A stretch of 59,516 nt of DNA, taken from Peptoniphilus_A genitalis. GTDB taxonomy: Bacteria; Bacillota; Clostridia; Tissierellales; Peptoniphilaceae. The DNA lies in NCBI RefSeq assembly GCF_949769225.1, contig NZ_CATKPB010000012.1; one strand, 5' to 3'. A program made the translations under genes and the position numbers. Below, piece by piece: positions 1-8,929 of the stretch. The notes under the pieces are model-generated. The model ran no database searches. It worked only from the letters and a program-made list of their open reading frames with translations, and was not told the origin of the DNA. The first letter of the stretch is position 1. Each line of letters begins with the position of its first letter.

Positions 1-1680
1 GGTTTGCGTCTTTAACAGCTTTTTCTACTGCTTTCTTTTCAGGTTCTGTTAGGTTAGATGGGTCAGCTACTTTAACTGGTTCTGCTGGAGCTACTACTGT
101 TCCTGCTTCATCAGCTTTCTTAACTGTTTGTGCTGGTGTTAATTTACCAAGTTCTTTACCATCTTTATCTGTTACAGTTACTGTTCCGTCATTACCTACT
201 TCAATTGTTGCATTTAATGGTAGATCTGGATTTGCTTTCTTAACTGCGTCTTCAACAGCTTTCTTTTCGTCGTCTGTTAACTTAGATGGGTCTTTTACTT
301 TAACTGGTTCTGCTGGTGCCACTATTGCTCCTGCTTTCTTAACAGTTTTATCTGCTGTAATTGTTCCAATTTCTTTGCCATCTTTATCTGTTACAGTTAC
401 TGTTCCGTCATTTCCTACAGTTATTTTTGCATCTTTTGGTAGATTTGGATTTGCATCTTTAACAGCATCTTCAACAGCCGTCTTTTCTTCTGGTGTTAAA
501 TTAGATGGATTTTTTACTCCAACTGGTGCTTTTGGAGCTTTAAGCTTTTCAACAACTGTATCTGCTTGTGAAAGTTGTCCAACTTTTTGGTTGTCGCCAG
601 TTCCTTGTGTTACTGTTACAGCTCCGTCATCAGAAACTACGATATTATAACCTTCACTTTTTAGGCTTGGGTTTGCTTCCTTAATAGCTGCTATTACTGC
701 ATTCTTTTCATCGTCTGTTAAGTGTGACTTATCTGCAACTTCTGTTTTTGCTGGTGCTACTAGTTTAATAATCTTGTCAGCATCTGTTGCTTCTTCAACT
801 GTTTCTGTACCAGGTATAGATGCCTCACTTTTTCCCATTGGCACTGTTACTGTACCATTAGGATCAACTTGGATTTCATCATCTGTAAATCCTAGCTCAG
901 GGTTAGCCGCCTTAACCGCATCTTTTACAGCTTGTTTTTCTGTTTCATTAAGATTATTGGTATCTCCTACTTTTACTTTTTGAGTTGGAGGATTTAACTT
1001 CTTGCCATCTCTTGTAAATGGTTTTACTGTGTCTTTACCTTCTAGTTTGCCTGTCTTAGTACCATCTGTAACTTTTACATTACCCTTATTGTCAACTGTA
1101 ACTACTGCAGCCGCACTTAATTTGCCTTCATTAGCCTTTTTAACTGCTGCAGCAACTTTATTTCTTTCATCTTGTGTTAAATCAGTTGTATCTTTTACTT
1201 CAGTCTTTTCTGGAGCAGTCAAATCAAGTATTGTATCTTTTTGTACAACTGTTTGATCAGGTGTAAATGAACCTACCTTACCAGCTTGGTTGATTTCAAC
1301 TGTACCATCAGGTTTAACAGTGATTTCGTCATCTTTGAAGTTTCTTTCTGGGTTAGCATCTTTTATAGCTTGTTTAACTTGTTTTATTTCATCTTCAGTT
1401 AATGCTTTTGCATTATCAACCTTAACTGGTTCTTTTGGTGGGTTGAAGTTGTTTTGAACTTCTTTTTGTTTTACAGTCTTTTCTGATGCTAATGTTCCTG
1501 TCTTGCCGTCTTTAGTTTTTACTGTTACTGTACCGTCATCTGCTACTGTAATATCAGCTTTTGCTAATCCTAAAGTGTTATTAGCTGCAATAACAGCATC
1601 TGCTACTTTGTCTTTTTCATCTGAAGTTAATGATTTTAGATCTTTTACTTCAACAGGTGTTGGATTTTTTAAAGTAAGTT
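1..1680 (-). repeat. About seven coding tandem repeats of roughly 216-233 bp
   Basis: The codons for the DGTVTV-like core recur near 1530, 1300, 1080, 850, 620, 400 and 185, about 216-233 bp apart. Each unit is about 72-78 residues: an acidic LT..EK helix-like segment, an AN-P turn, then a beta segment with DGTV and a TV-K linker. The units at the left edge are closest to each other and those further right are more diverged, which is usual for recent internal expansion. The array continues beyond the window. I do not assign a Pfam name to this module. Confidence 0.8.
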
Positions 1681-3694
1681 CTGCGTCAGCCTTCTTTTCC
1701 CAAACTGCGTACACAGTCTTAGGTGCTGTTACATTATCTAAGATTCCTTCAGTTGGTGCTGTGGCGTCTTTCTTATCTGCCCAACCTTTGAATTCATATC
1801 CTTCTCTTGTTGGGTCAGCTGGTTTTGTTACACTACCACTTTCAACTTTTACTGTCGTTGTGTCCTTACCATCAGTAAACTTACCTTGATTTGCATCAAA
1901 AGTAACTGCTGTTTCGTCAGAATAAATAGCATAAACAACCAAGTGTTTTGTTACCGGTGTTTCGTTAGTAAAGATTTGATCTTTGCTTAATTTGGCAAAA
2001 GCATCAGCTGTAACAACTGCCTTATTGCCTAGTGCTGTCTTACCTGCTTCAGTAACCCAACCCAAGAAGTTCTTTCCTTCATGTGTTGGTGCTTCTGGGA
2101 ATTTGTCGCCAGTGTTAGCTTCTACATTTGCGCCTTCGAAGCCATTAGCTGCGTAGCCATCTTCTCCGTAGAACTTAGTGTTGTCCGGTACAATCTTGAC
2201 AGTTTTGTCAACTTGTTTGTCGCCTTCTGTTAATTTACCAGTATTCGCATCAAACAATACTCTTGCTCTAACTCTTGTTTCATATAGGTCAGATGGAAGT
2301 GATGAACCGTCTGAAGCGTTAGAAACAAATTTCATATCCTTCAACAAAGTTAGAGATTTTTCAGTTTTATCTTCTGAATGATAAGGAAGCATCTTTGTTA
2401 AGTATACCTTATATTCGTAAGCTCTATATTCTTTGTTTTCTCCATCAAATTGAGCATCGAATATATGATCCTTTGGAATAGTGATCTTCTTACTGTTATC
2501 AGTTTTTATTTCGCCCTTATCAGTATATTCATCTGCAGCAGCTTCAACTTTGGCATAAAGTTTGCCGACTTTTCCTTCTTCATAAAGTGTTCTTACTTTA
2601 CCGCCGTCATATTTTGTATAACCAACGAATTCTTTAGTGTCTTTCATAAAGTTTTCATTAGTTCCAGTAAATGCTCTTGGATCCTTGTAGAAGTCATCTG
2701 TTCCTTCTGCATAATCATTTGTAAATAACAATTGATATGGAGTGTAAAGTGACTTGTTGATAGATAGGATTGATGAAGTATCTGAGTAGTCAACCCAAGT
2801 CATATCCTTGTGTACACTCACCTTATTAACTTTAGAATATCTAAAGTAAGAAGTTTTATCTTCTAATTTATTACCTTTTTCGTCATAAGCATCTACAAAT
2901 ATATCTTTACCTGGTTCTAGCTTTGTAGTATCTATATAGAAGTTACCACCTGTGGAAAGAATAGATCTATTCGGTAAACCTGTTAGAACTTTGTCAGTAT
3001 CTTTATATTGCCATAAGGTACCTACCTTAGGTGTTTCAAGTTTTAATGATTTTTCTTCAGTCTCACCTTTTAGAGTGTATCTTAATACAAAAGATGCTCC
3101 TCTAGGAAGGTCTGTGTAAAGGTGCATGTTGATATTTCTATCTTTTTGCAATCTTAATTGGGCAGATCCCTTGTTATAGTCTGTACCGTCGTTTGCTTCT
3201 AAGAAGTTGACCGTATCTGGGTGGTCTCCTACATAAGGTACAAGTATTCTTATCTTTTGGCCCTTTTCAATCGTAGCACCTTCTCTAAGTGTAAATTTAT
3301 ATACACCTTTAGCAAATTCATCGATTTGGTCGATGCCATTTTTGCCAGTAACGTAGCCGTTGTAGTAACCTTGAGGTTTTCTATAGAGAGCTCTTGTTTC
3401 ATCACCGATTTGAATCATAATTTGGTTGCTTTCAGGTTTTGTTCCTACGTCGATGAGGTAGGATTCTCCTTCAGGTACTTTGTAGTTGTTTTCATATTCT
3501 TTTTCAAAAACTGTCCAACCGTTAATGTTTGGATTCATCCAGCCTGACATCATTGAGTAGTCTAGTTTGTTTGTGCCACCAAAGTTATCTGCAAATTTAG
3601 TCTTGTCTACTAGATAGTCAATAGAAGTAAAGTAAAAACCTTTAAGCATGGTATATTGGTCGTGGTCTGTAATTTCTACCTTCTTAACGTCATC
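1..3694 (-). CDS. Large repeat surface protein, main part (partial, out of frame with its N-terminus)
   Basis: This minus-strand frame stays open from about 3694 to the left edge, where the gene continues out of the window. It directly follows the signal-peptide fragment at 3690-4886 but is one frame away, so the two are one gene split by a frameshift. I checked the frame at about 3692, 3515, 1799 and 188 and it is the same throughout. N- to C-terminal it holds an adhesin-like beta-rich region (about 2300-3690), InlB/Listeria-Bacteroides-type B repeats (about 1690-2290, with GYEFKGW and TVYAVWEKK motifs), then about seven 72-78-residue repeats (1-1680) with LT.DEK, AV..AN and DGTVTV motifs. 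Such repeat stalks normally end in an LPXTG cell-wall anchor, which would lie outside the window. Probable role: cell-surface adhesin or stalk. The ligand cannot be told from the sequence. Confidence 0.8.
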
Positions 3695-4886
3695 TTTTTG
3701 GAAGGCCCTTAGGTGCTAGTACAATATAGGCTAGCTTGCCGTCTTTTGAATAGTTAATGTCAGCTTTTTTAATTTTTATCTTGTGAGCAAACTTTGAAAC
3801 ACTTCTGTCATTCTTTAATAGATTTGTGTAGGCAATAGTACCATCAGCTTCTTCTTTTAAGAAAGGTACAAGTTTAGCATCAAATACTTGAACGAAGGCA
3901 ATTTGCTCTCCGCCTACTGTCGGAGATTTGTCTCCACCACTTCTTTGACCCATGTATTGAGTTCTGATTATACCAATATTAGTTGTATCAGCATACTCTT
4001 CTGGATTGGCAATAAATTCGGACATGAAAAATTCTTGATTAGTCGCATTTTCACTGTCACTTTGTTGGCCGCCCTTTACGAAAAGTGAGTCAACCTTGTC
4101 GCTAAGTGAAACTGAGGTAGATTTCGTATAAGATGAATAGTCCATTGAAGACTTGCCTGGTGCGTAAGCGTATATCTTCTTTGCATCGTCACCATTAGTT
4201 ATACGCATTTGAACTATATAGTTCCTATCTCCTAGGTCCTTTGTTCTTAAACCTTCTTTTAATACTAAGTTAATAGGTAGATTCTTTCTTTGGTTTGTTC
4301 TGTCCCCAGTAGCTCTACCAATGTCTAGTAGTCTTTCTTTCCTGTCGTTAAATGGCTTTAAGTCATACTTTGTTTCACCATCTCTACCTACAACATAGGA
4401 CTTGTCATAGTCAATGTATTGGTCAAGGTCTCCAAAGTTGAACAACGCTCTGTACCAAACTCCAGAAGTAGCAGCTGCCTTTTCCCTATATATAAGTCTA
4501 AGTACAGTTCTACCATTGGCATCAATAAATGCTCCGTCATAGTTTACATCGTTCATTTCCAGTGGGTCTGATGTGGATACCCTCACTAGTCTTTGATTGT
4601 CGCCTACAGGCCAACGAGACTTGTCTTTAATTTTGTTTTCCCAGTTTGCTTTTCTGTAGTAGGTTGCACTAGATAGGGCATCAGTAGTTTCTCCAGATCT
4701 TACACGTGTAGGTGCTTCTTTAGTACTTACTCCTAAACCTTGATCGCTAGTTATTGAGGATTGAATTTCTTTTTTTGTCACATCTGGACTAGCAAATACA
4801 TTGTAAGGAATAATACCTGCTAGCATTACACCTGACAAAGCATAAGCAGCAACGCGATTTGCGTTTACTTTTTTCTTATTGCTCAT
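3690..4886 (-). CDS. N-terminal fragment of the surface protein, ends at a frameshift
   Basis: This is the secreted N-terminal part of the large surface protein. The start is the ATG at 4886 (MSNKKK) because a good ribosome site (AAAGGAG, 4892-4898) lies just before it; the ATG at 4901 overlaps that site and is unlikely. Residues 1 to about 33 are a Gram-positive signal peptide: KKK, a hydrophobic stretch, then VFAS before a probable cleavage. The mature part (about 360 residues) has no domain I recognise. The reading ends at a TGA (3690-3692) after LAPKGLPKR. Removing one A from the A5 run (T5 at 3695-3699 on the plus strand) restores KGLPKDDVKK and joins the long downstream frame. It is a pseudogene, a phase-variable gene or a sequencing error. 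Confidence 0.85.
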   Translation of the reverse strand: MSNKKKVNANRVAAYALSGVMLAGIIPYNVFASPDVTKKEIQSSITSDQGLGVSTKEAPTRVRSGETTDALSSATYYRKANWENKIKDKSRWPVGDNQRLVRVSTSDPLEMNDVNYDGAFIDANGRTVLRLIYREKAAATSGVWYRALFNFGDLDQYIDYDKSYVVGRDGETKYDLKPFNDRKERLLDIGRATGDRTNQRKNLPINLVLKEGLRTKDLGDRNYIVQMRITNGDDAKKIYAYAPGKSSMDYSSYTKSTSVSLSDKVDSLFVKGGQQSDSENATNQEFFMSEFIANPEEYADTTNIGIIRTQYMGQRSGGDKSPTVGGEQIAFVQVFDAKLVPFLKEEADGTIAYTNLLKNDRSVSKFAHKIKIKKADINYSKDGKLAYIVLAPKGLPKR

Positions 4887-4901
4887 TATTTCTCCTTTCA
4901 T

Positions 4902-4967
4902 CTTAAGTTATTAGCTTTTACTTCTTAAGTTATTAGCTATTACTTTTTAAGTTGTTAGCTATTAATC
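4902..4967. repeat. Three 22-bp tandem repeats in the surface-gene leader
   Basis: Three adjacent 22-bp units start at 4902, 4924 and 4946 with the pattern CTTAAGTTATTAGCTATTACTT on the plus strand (units 1 and 2 differ at one base), with a degenerate fourth start near 4968. They lie in the untranslated leader of the surface-protein mRNA, ending about 3 nt upstream of the ribosome-binding site. Copy-number change by slippage would alter the leader just upstream of translation initiation. Confidence 0.85.
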
Positions 4968-5133
4968 TTTTAAGTTACAAACTTCTTACTCTCATAAAAA
5001 ATAATTCTTTAATGTATCCCGGAATATCATCTCCATATATCTGAAAACGTAAACTTCAATTTTAAAAAATTTTAAAAATTTTTTAGATGTATTGATTTAG
5101 TTCATGATTTCAGATATTTATTTATACAATTTA

Positions 5134-5161
5134 ATTATAACAAATCAAAATGATTTTTCAA
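5134..5161 (-). promoter_or_regulatory. Promoter of the surface-protein gene
   Basis: On the minus strand a TTGAAA box (5156-5161), a 16-bp spacer and TATAAT (5134-5139) form a near-consensus sigma-A promoter, with a TG one base upstream of the -10 (extended -10). Transcription would start near 5127, giving an untranslated leader of about 240 nt that includes the 22-bp repeats. Confidence 0.75.
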
Positions 5162-5214
5162 ATTTTACTGGAAAAAGTTTTATTTTTATTAATTTTTCAT
5201 CAAATAGTTGTTTT

Positions 5215-5376
5215 CATAATAATTCGTAAGTCCATGGGTCTTTACAAGTTTATAAATTCTTACATCTTCATAAGTTTTTAAAAGTTTATAAGACTTGGCA
5301 AGTTAGTAAAAGTTTAGGACTTCATAAATATTTATAATTTAATTAAATATTATAGACCTATAAGAATTTGATACTG
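5215..5376 (+). repeat. 18-bp degenerate tandem repeat array 1 (9 units)
   Basis: Nine consecutive 18-bp units can be laid out without gaps, for example at 5251-5268, 5269-5286, 5287-5304 and 5323-5340. They share the pattern YATAARTTTTTAYAAGTT but are each diverged. The array lies between the rhodanese-gene terminator and the surface-protein promoter, 53 bp upstream of its -35. Arrays with the same period and orientation occur at 11397-11612 and 41940-42119. No credible gene lies in 4902-5501 apart from this array, the promoter, the leader repeats and the terminator. Confidence 0.85.
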
Positions 5377-5432
5377 AATAAGTAAGAACTTTATAAGAGA
5401 TTTTAATTAATAATGACCAGTAATTTAGGCAT

Positions 5433-5466
5433 AAAAAAATCCCACAAGATTTCTCCTGTGGGATTG
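5433..5466 (-). terminator. Terminator after the rhodanese gene
   Basis: A hairpin ATCCCACAAG / CCTGTGGGAT (9 of 10 pairs) is followed on the minus strand by a run of seven T. Confidence 0.85.
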
Positions 5467-5501
5467 TGTTTATTTTCTATTAACTTGTTTCTTTCTACTA
5501 C

Positions 5502-5792
5502 TTACTTAACTAATTCGCCCTCGTAGTTTATTATGCCGCCGTCTAGGTTTATGGCATCGTAGCCTATTTGATTTAGATATTTTGCTACGTTGTAGGACCT
5601 CACGCCTGACCTGCAGAGGATATAGATTTCCCTGTCTTTTGGAATGTCGTTAAGCTTATTTGGGACTTCATTCATGGGGATGTGGATGGCGCCCTTTATG
5701 GTGCCTGTTTCTTCTAGCTCGTAGCCTTCTCTCACGTCTATAATTATGGGGTCCACGACCCTATCTATCTCATTAACATTAATTTCTTTCAT
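5502..5792 (-). CDS. Single-domain rhodanese-like protein
   Basis: This is a 96-residue single-domain rhodanese, a family that moves sulfane sulfur from a cysteine persulfide or acts as a redox/sulfur carrier in the cytoplasm. It has the IIDVRE strand, the HIP motif (residues 37-39) and the active-site loop C60-R-S-G-V-R, a five-residue loop typical of sulfur rather than phosphatase enzymes. Start at 5792 (MKEINVNE) is chosen because AGAGGTAG lies just upstream and the homologous domain begins there; the longer open frame to 5915 runs back into ridA. It is the last gene of the obg-to-ridA run, but a terminator separates it from ridA, so its expression is probably low or partly independent. 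Confidence 0.88.
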   Translation of the reverse strand: MKEINVNEIDRVVDPIIIDVREGYELEETGTIKGAIHIPMNEVPNKLNDIPKDREIYILCRSGVRSYNVAKYLNQIGYDAINLDGGIINYEGELVK

Positions 5793-5811
5793 ATTTACGT
5801 CTACCTCTTTA

Positions 5812-5843
5812 TTACAAAAAAAGAACCCTCTCGGGTCCTTTTT
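5812..5843 (-). terminator. Terminator between ridA and the rhodanese gene
   Basis: On the minus strand, GGACCC-gaga-GGGTTC followed by TTTTTTT forms a short GC-rich hairpin with a U-run, placed between the ridA stop and the rhodanese ribosome site. Confidence 0.75.
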
Positions 5844-5848
5844 AGAAA

Positions 5849-6226
5849 TTATTTTACTGCTATTGCTTCGATTTCTAGAAGGCCACCCTTTGGTAGCTTT
5901 GCTACTTCTACGCAAGATCTTGCTGGTTTGTGGTTTGTAAAATATTCTGAATAAACTTCGTTTACTGCTGCAAAGTCATTTACATCGTCTAGGAAGATGT
6001 TAACTTTTACAACTTTTTCTAGGCTTGAGCCTGCTTCTTCTAGGATTGCCTTGATGTTGTCAAGACTTCTTGCTGTTGCTTTTTTGATGTCGTCAGTGAT
6101 TAGTTCGCCTGTTTCTGGAACTAGTGGAAGTTGACCTGATGTGAATATAAATCCGTTAACTTCTGTTGCTTGTGAATAAGGTCCCACTGCTGCTGGTGCC
6201 TTGTCTGTGTGTAATGTTTTTACCAT
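5849..6226 (-). CDS. ridA: RidA family reactive imine/enamine deaminase
   Basis: This is RidA (YjgF/YER057c/UK114), which hydrolyses reactive enamine/imine intermediates such as 2-aminoacrylate released by PLP enzymes, sparing other enzymes from damage. The 125-residue length is normal. Visible family signatures are AVGPYSQA near the N-terminus, FTSGQLP, the central V.KV.IFL.D segment and the C-terminal PARSCVEVA-LP block with the substrate-guanidinium arginine. Start at 6226 (MVKTLHTDKAP) follows a GGAGGAAT ribosome site; the longer frame to 6349 overlaps rsfS in the wrong place. It lies 6 nt downstream of rsfS in the obg operon. Confidence 0.95.
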   Translation of the reverse strand: MVKTLHTDKAPAAVGPYSQATEVNGFIFTSGQLPLVPETGELITDDIKKATARSLDNIKAILEEAGSSLEKVVKVNIFLDDVNDFAAVNEVYSEYFTNHKPARSCVEVAKLPKGGLLEIEAIAVK

Positions 6227-6231
6227 AATTA

Positions 6232-6576
6232 TTATTCCTCCTCTTTTGTTTCTTGGTTTTCTTCCCACAATCTTTCTAGATTGTAGTATTCTCTCTCGTC
6301 CTTGTGAAATACGTGTACTATTATGTCGCCAAAGTCTAAGATGATCCATCTTGATGAGTTTTTGCCTTCTTGGTTTTGTGGTCCTTCTCCCTTTTCAGAT
6401 AATTTTTCATCAATTTCTCTTGCTAGGGCATCAACTTGTGTTGATGAGTTACCACTTACTATTACGAAGTAGTCTGCAATTGATGTCATTCCTTTGATGT
6501 CTAGGACCTTGATGTCAATTCCCTTTTTGTCTTCACAAGATTTTACTATGATATCTAATTTTTCTTGAGTTGTCAT
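6232..6576 (-). CDS. rsfS: Ribosomal silencing factor RsfS
   Basis: RsfS (Iojap/YbeB family) binds protein L14 on the 50S subunit and blocks subunit joining when nutrients are short. The 114-residue protein shows the family core: KG.DI.VLDI, SIADYFVI.SGNS.TQV.ALA, EG.....W...D.GD..VH.F and YYNLE.LW. It follows the LCP gene by 8 nt, and yqeK-rsfS adjacency is the standard Firmicutes arrangement. An acidic ETKEEE tail ends the protein. Confidence 0.96.
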   Translation of the reverse strand: MTTQEKLDIIVKSCEDKKGIDIKVLDIKGMTSIADYFVIVSGNSSTQVDALAREIDEKLSEKGEGPQNQEGKNSSRWIILDFGDIIVHVFHKDEREYYNLERLWEENQETKEEE

Positions 6577-6584
6577 TTTACCTC

Positions 6585-7463
6585 CTATTTAAAATTATTT
6601 TCCAATAACATTACTTGTATTTTGTTGTCATTTGGTATGAAGTAGGACACTCCTCCCATGTATTTTGGAGCTCCCGGTAGGGTATTTGTCACTATGTCTT
6701 CACTTGTCACGTGACGCATTTTTGCTGCAATTTTTATTAGTTTCTTTACAGGGATGTTGTTTTCTGTGTAGGAAACATAGGATGAAAGTAATAGGGGTGC
6801 CTTGACTAGGGTTTTTGGTTCTTTCATCTTGGATAGGATGGCTGACATAAATTGTTGTTGTGCCTTTACTCTTCCAAGGTCTGCGTCCTTATAGCCCTTC
6901 CTAAATCTCAAAAATCCTATGGCATCGTAACCCTTTAGATTTTGTCTGCCTGCCTTTATGTCTATTGTTAGTGGTGGGTCTGCTGTTGGGTCCTGGTACT
7001 TCATATCTATTGGGACATCAACTTCTACTCCGCCAATTTTATTTACCACATCTTCTACAAACCTGTAGTCCACTGTGACGTAATATTTTATATCTGTTCC
7101 AAGAAGTTTGTTCACTGTGTCAAGGGTAAGCTCGCTTCCTCCATACTTGAAGGAGTGGTTGATCTTTGTCTTCTTATACCCCTTTATCTTTGTGTAGGTA
7201 TCTCTTGGAATTGAAATTATATTTACTTTTCCAGTCTTGCCATCTAGGTTGACTACCATTATTGTGTCAGACCTTGCGTTGTCTGCTTTCTTTGCATCAA
7301 GGGAGTCTACTCCAAGCATCAAGAATTGTAGGTCTTCGCCGCCTTGGTCTATCTTGTCAGCATCTTCTCCTTCAAAAAAGTAGAAGTAGCCTGCTACTCC
7401 TGCAAGGGCAAGTATTAGTATTAATATTATTGTTGTAAAAAAGGCTTTAAAAAAAGTTTTCAA
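6585..7463 (-). CDS. LytR-CpsA-Psr (LCP) family cell-wall polymer ligase
   Basis: LCP proteins attach teichoic acids or capsular glycans to peptidoglycan from polyprenyl-phosphate carriers on the outer face of the membrane. This 292-residue protein has a short cytoplasmic end, one membrane helix (about 7-29) and an extracellular LCP domain with LMLGVDS, the NARSDTIMVV block and ISIPRDT-Y, which carry the conserved Asp/Arg residues for pyrophosphate binding; GFLRFRKGYKDADLGR is the second Arg-rich motif. It overlaps yqeK by 4 nt. Which polymer it ligates cannot be told. Confidence 0.93.
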   Translation of the reverse strand: MKTFFKAFFTTIILILILALAGVAGYFYFFEGEDADKIDQGGEDLQFLMLGVDSLDAKKADNARSDTIMVVNLDGKTGKVNIISIPRDTYTKIKGYKKTKINHSFKYGGSELTLDTVNKLLGTDIKYYVTVDYRFVEDVVNKIGGVEVDVPIDMKYQDPTADPPLTIDIKAGRQNLKGYDAIGFLRFRKGYKDADLGRVKAQQQFMSAILSKMKEPKTLVKAPLLLSSYVSYTENNIPVKKLIKIAAKMRHVTSEDIVTNTLPGAPKYMGGVSYFIPNDNKIQVMLLENNFK

Positions 7464-8047
7464 GGATTCAACTCCTTATAATAATTTCTAGCTATTACTG
7501 TTGTTGGCACTATGTAAGTGTCGTGTTCAACTAAAAATTTTAATGTGTTATTTAGGGCGAAATACATGGCTGCGTCAAGGTCTTTTTTTGCAAGATGCCT
7601 TGCCCTTTCCACCCCATCAAAGTTTCTCATGGGCTCGATGTAGTCTGCCAAGAATATTATTTTTTCCAGGTCTGACATATTTGCCCTGCCTGTTGTGTGA
7701 TAGGTGATGGCATTTAGGATGTCCTCATCTTCTATGCCATAAAGTTCTCTTGCATAGAGGGCTCCAAGATAGGAGTGGATGATTTGTGGTGCCTTGATCA
7801 TCTCCTTTGTTAGGAGAAGTTTATTTTCCTTTACTGCCTTCATTAGTTTTTCATGATCTCTTATCTTCGCACAGTCGTGTAAAAATCCTGCTACTTCTGC
7901 ACTTTCTAGGTCAACATTATGAATTTTTGCAAGTTCTATGGCAGTGTCTCTCACCCTTAAAGTGTGGAGAAATCTTTTTTCTCCTATCCTATCACGTATT
8001 TCTTTTTCATATTTTTTTAAATTATAGGTCAACTTTGTAAAACCCAC
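7460..8047 (-). CDS. yqeK: YqeK, HD-domain Ap4A hydrolase
   Basis: YqeK proteins are HD-domain symmetrical diadenosine tetraphosphate hydrolases that clear the alarmone Ap4A. Metal ligands are visible as H in RFLHTLRV, the HD pair in GFLHDCAK, H in IIHSYLGA and D in FLADYIEP. The length (195) is typical. The start is uncertain: the GTG at 8047 overlaps nadD by 26 nt, and a TTG at 8032 is an alternative; no ATG is available before the conserved region. Position between nadD and rsfS is the conserved Firmicutes order. Confidence 0.92.
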   Translation of the reverse strand: MGFTKLTYNLKKYEKEIRDRIGEKRFLHTLRVRDTAIELAKIHNVDLESAEVAGFLHDCAKIRDHEKLMKAVKENKLLLTKEMIKAPQIIHSYLGALYARELYGIEDEDILNAITYHTTGRANMSDLEKIIFLADYIEPMRNFDGVERARHLAKKDLDAAMYFALNNTLKFLVEHDTYIVPTTVIARNYYKELNP

Positions 8048-8630
8048 TTTCTTCTATATAATCTAGAACTTTTTTTGGAATTAAATATCTTAGAGACTTG
8101 CCTTCACGGATCCTATCTCTCAAGTCAGTGGAAGAAATTTCATAGAGAGGGGTCTTAATAAGATTTATTTTTGTCCCAAAGTTCTCTCTCAAAAAGTCTA
8201 TCTCCTTATTTATTTCTTCTCTATCAAGATAGCCTGGCCTTAGGGCAACTACAAATTCTATCTCCTGGGATAGGTCCCCTATCTTCATCCAAGTCTTAAG
8301 TTGGAAGAGGGAGTCCAAGCCTATGAGGAAATATAATTTTTCTTCCTTGTAGATTTTTTTCAGTTCCCTAATGGTGTCCACTGTGTAGGACTTCTTGACC
8401 CTAGTGGTCTCTATGTCTGATATTTCAAAATCTGGGTTTGGGGAAATGGCAAGTCGCACCATCTCGTACCTGTCTTCTGCTGAAAGCTCAAGTTCCTTGT
8501 GGGGTGGGTTGCCTGTTGGTATAAAGATTACCTTGTCCAGGCCCATCTCCTCCTTGATATACTCACATATCATGAGGTGACCATAGTGGATGGGGTTAAA
8601 GCTGCCTCCAAAAATTCCGTACTTTTTCAT
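8022..8630 (-). CDS. nadD: Nicotinate-nucleotide adenylyltransferase
   Basis: NadD makes deamido-NAD from nicotinate mononucleotide and ATP. The 202-residue protein shows the nucleotidyltransferase motifs GGSFNPIHYGHL (GxFDPxHxGH type) near the N-terminus and ISSTDLRDRI near the C-terminus, plus IPTGNPPHK for substrate binding. Its ATG overlaps the yhbY stop in a TAATG arrangement, indicating translational coupling. nadE, the next enzyme in NAD synthesis, is encoded at 51548-52264. Confidence 0.96.
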   Translation of the reverse strand: MKKYGIFGGSFNPIHYGHLMICEYIKEEMGLDKVIFIPTGNPPHKELELSAEDRYEMVRLAISPNPDFEISDIETTRVKKSYTVDTIRELKKIYKEEKLYFLIGLDSLFQLKTWMKIGDLSQEIEFVVALRPGYLDREEINKEIDFLRENFGTKINLIKTPLYEISSTDLRDRIREGKSLRYLIPKKVLDYIEESGFYKVDL

Positions 8631-8917
8631 TATAATTCTATTTTTTTATTTTCTTTAGATTCCCTATAAATTGTAAGCTTCTTGCCAATTTTTTGGACAA
8701 ATTCTGCTCCTGTTGCATCAAGGATGTCGTCGACAATTTCGTCAACTTCCACTGGTGCATTTTGTAGGACATTGATTTTTACAATTTCGTGGTCTTCTAA
8801 TAGTTTATCTATTTGATTTAAAAAGCCTTCATTGATTCCGTCTTTTCCCAGTTGGATAAGTGGGTCCATATTGTGGGCAAGGCTCTTTAAGTAGGCTCTC
8901 TCTTTTCCTGTTAACAT
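8630..8917 (-). CDS. yhbY: YhbY family CRM-domain RNA-binding protein
   Basis: This 95-residue protein is a single CRM domain, found associated with pre-50S particles and thought to help 23S rRNA maturation. It shows the family N-terminus LTGKERAYLKSLAH, the GKDGI loop equivalent to the GxxG motif and the terminal VQKIGKKLTIYR strand. Start at 8917 follows AGGTGATATA. It sits between obg and nadD, the usual context for this gene. Confidence 0.95.
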   Translation of the reverse strand: MLTGKERAYLKSLAHNMDPLIQLGKDGINEGFLNQIDKLLEDHEIVKINVLQNAPVEVDEIVDDILDATGAEFVQKIGKKLTIYRESKENKKIEL

Positions 8918-8929
8918 TATATCACCTGC

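Noticed and set aside
375..1889. Plus-strand open frames opposite the adhesin repeats
   Set aside because: They recur with the repeat period, lack ribosome sites and are shadows of the minus-strand coding sequence.
5215..5376. Possible CRISPR-like array
   Set aside because: Units are contiguous and degenerate with no constant repeat separated by unique spacers, and no cas genes are in the window.
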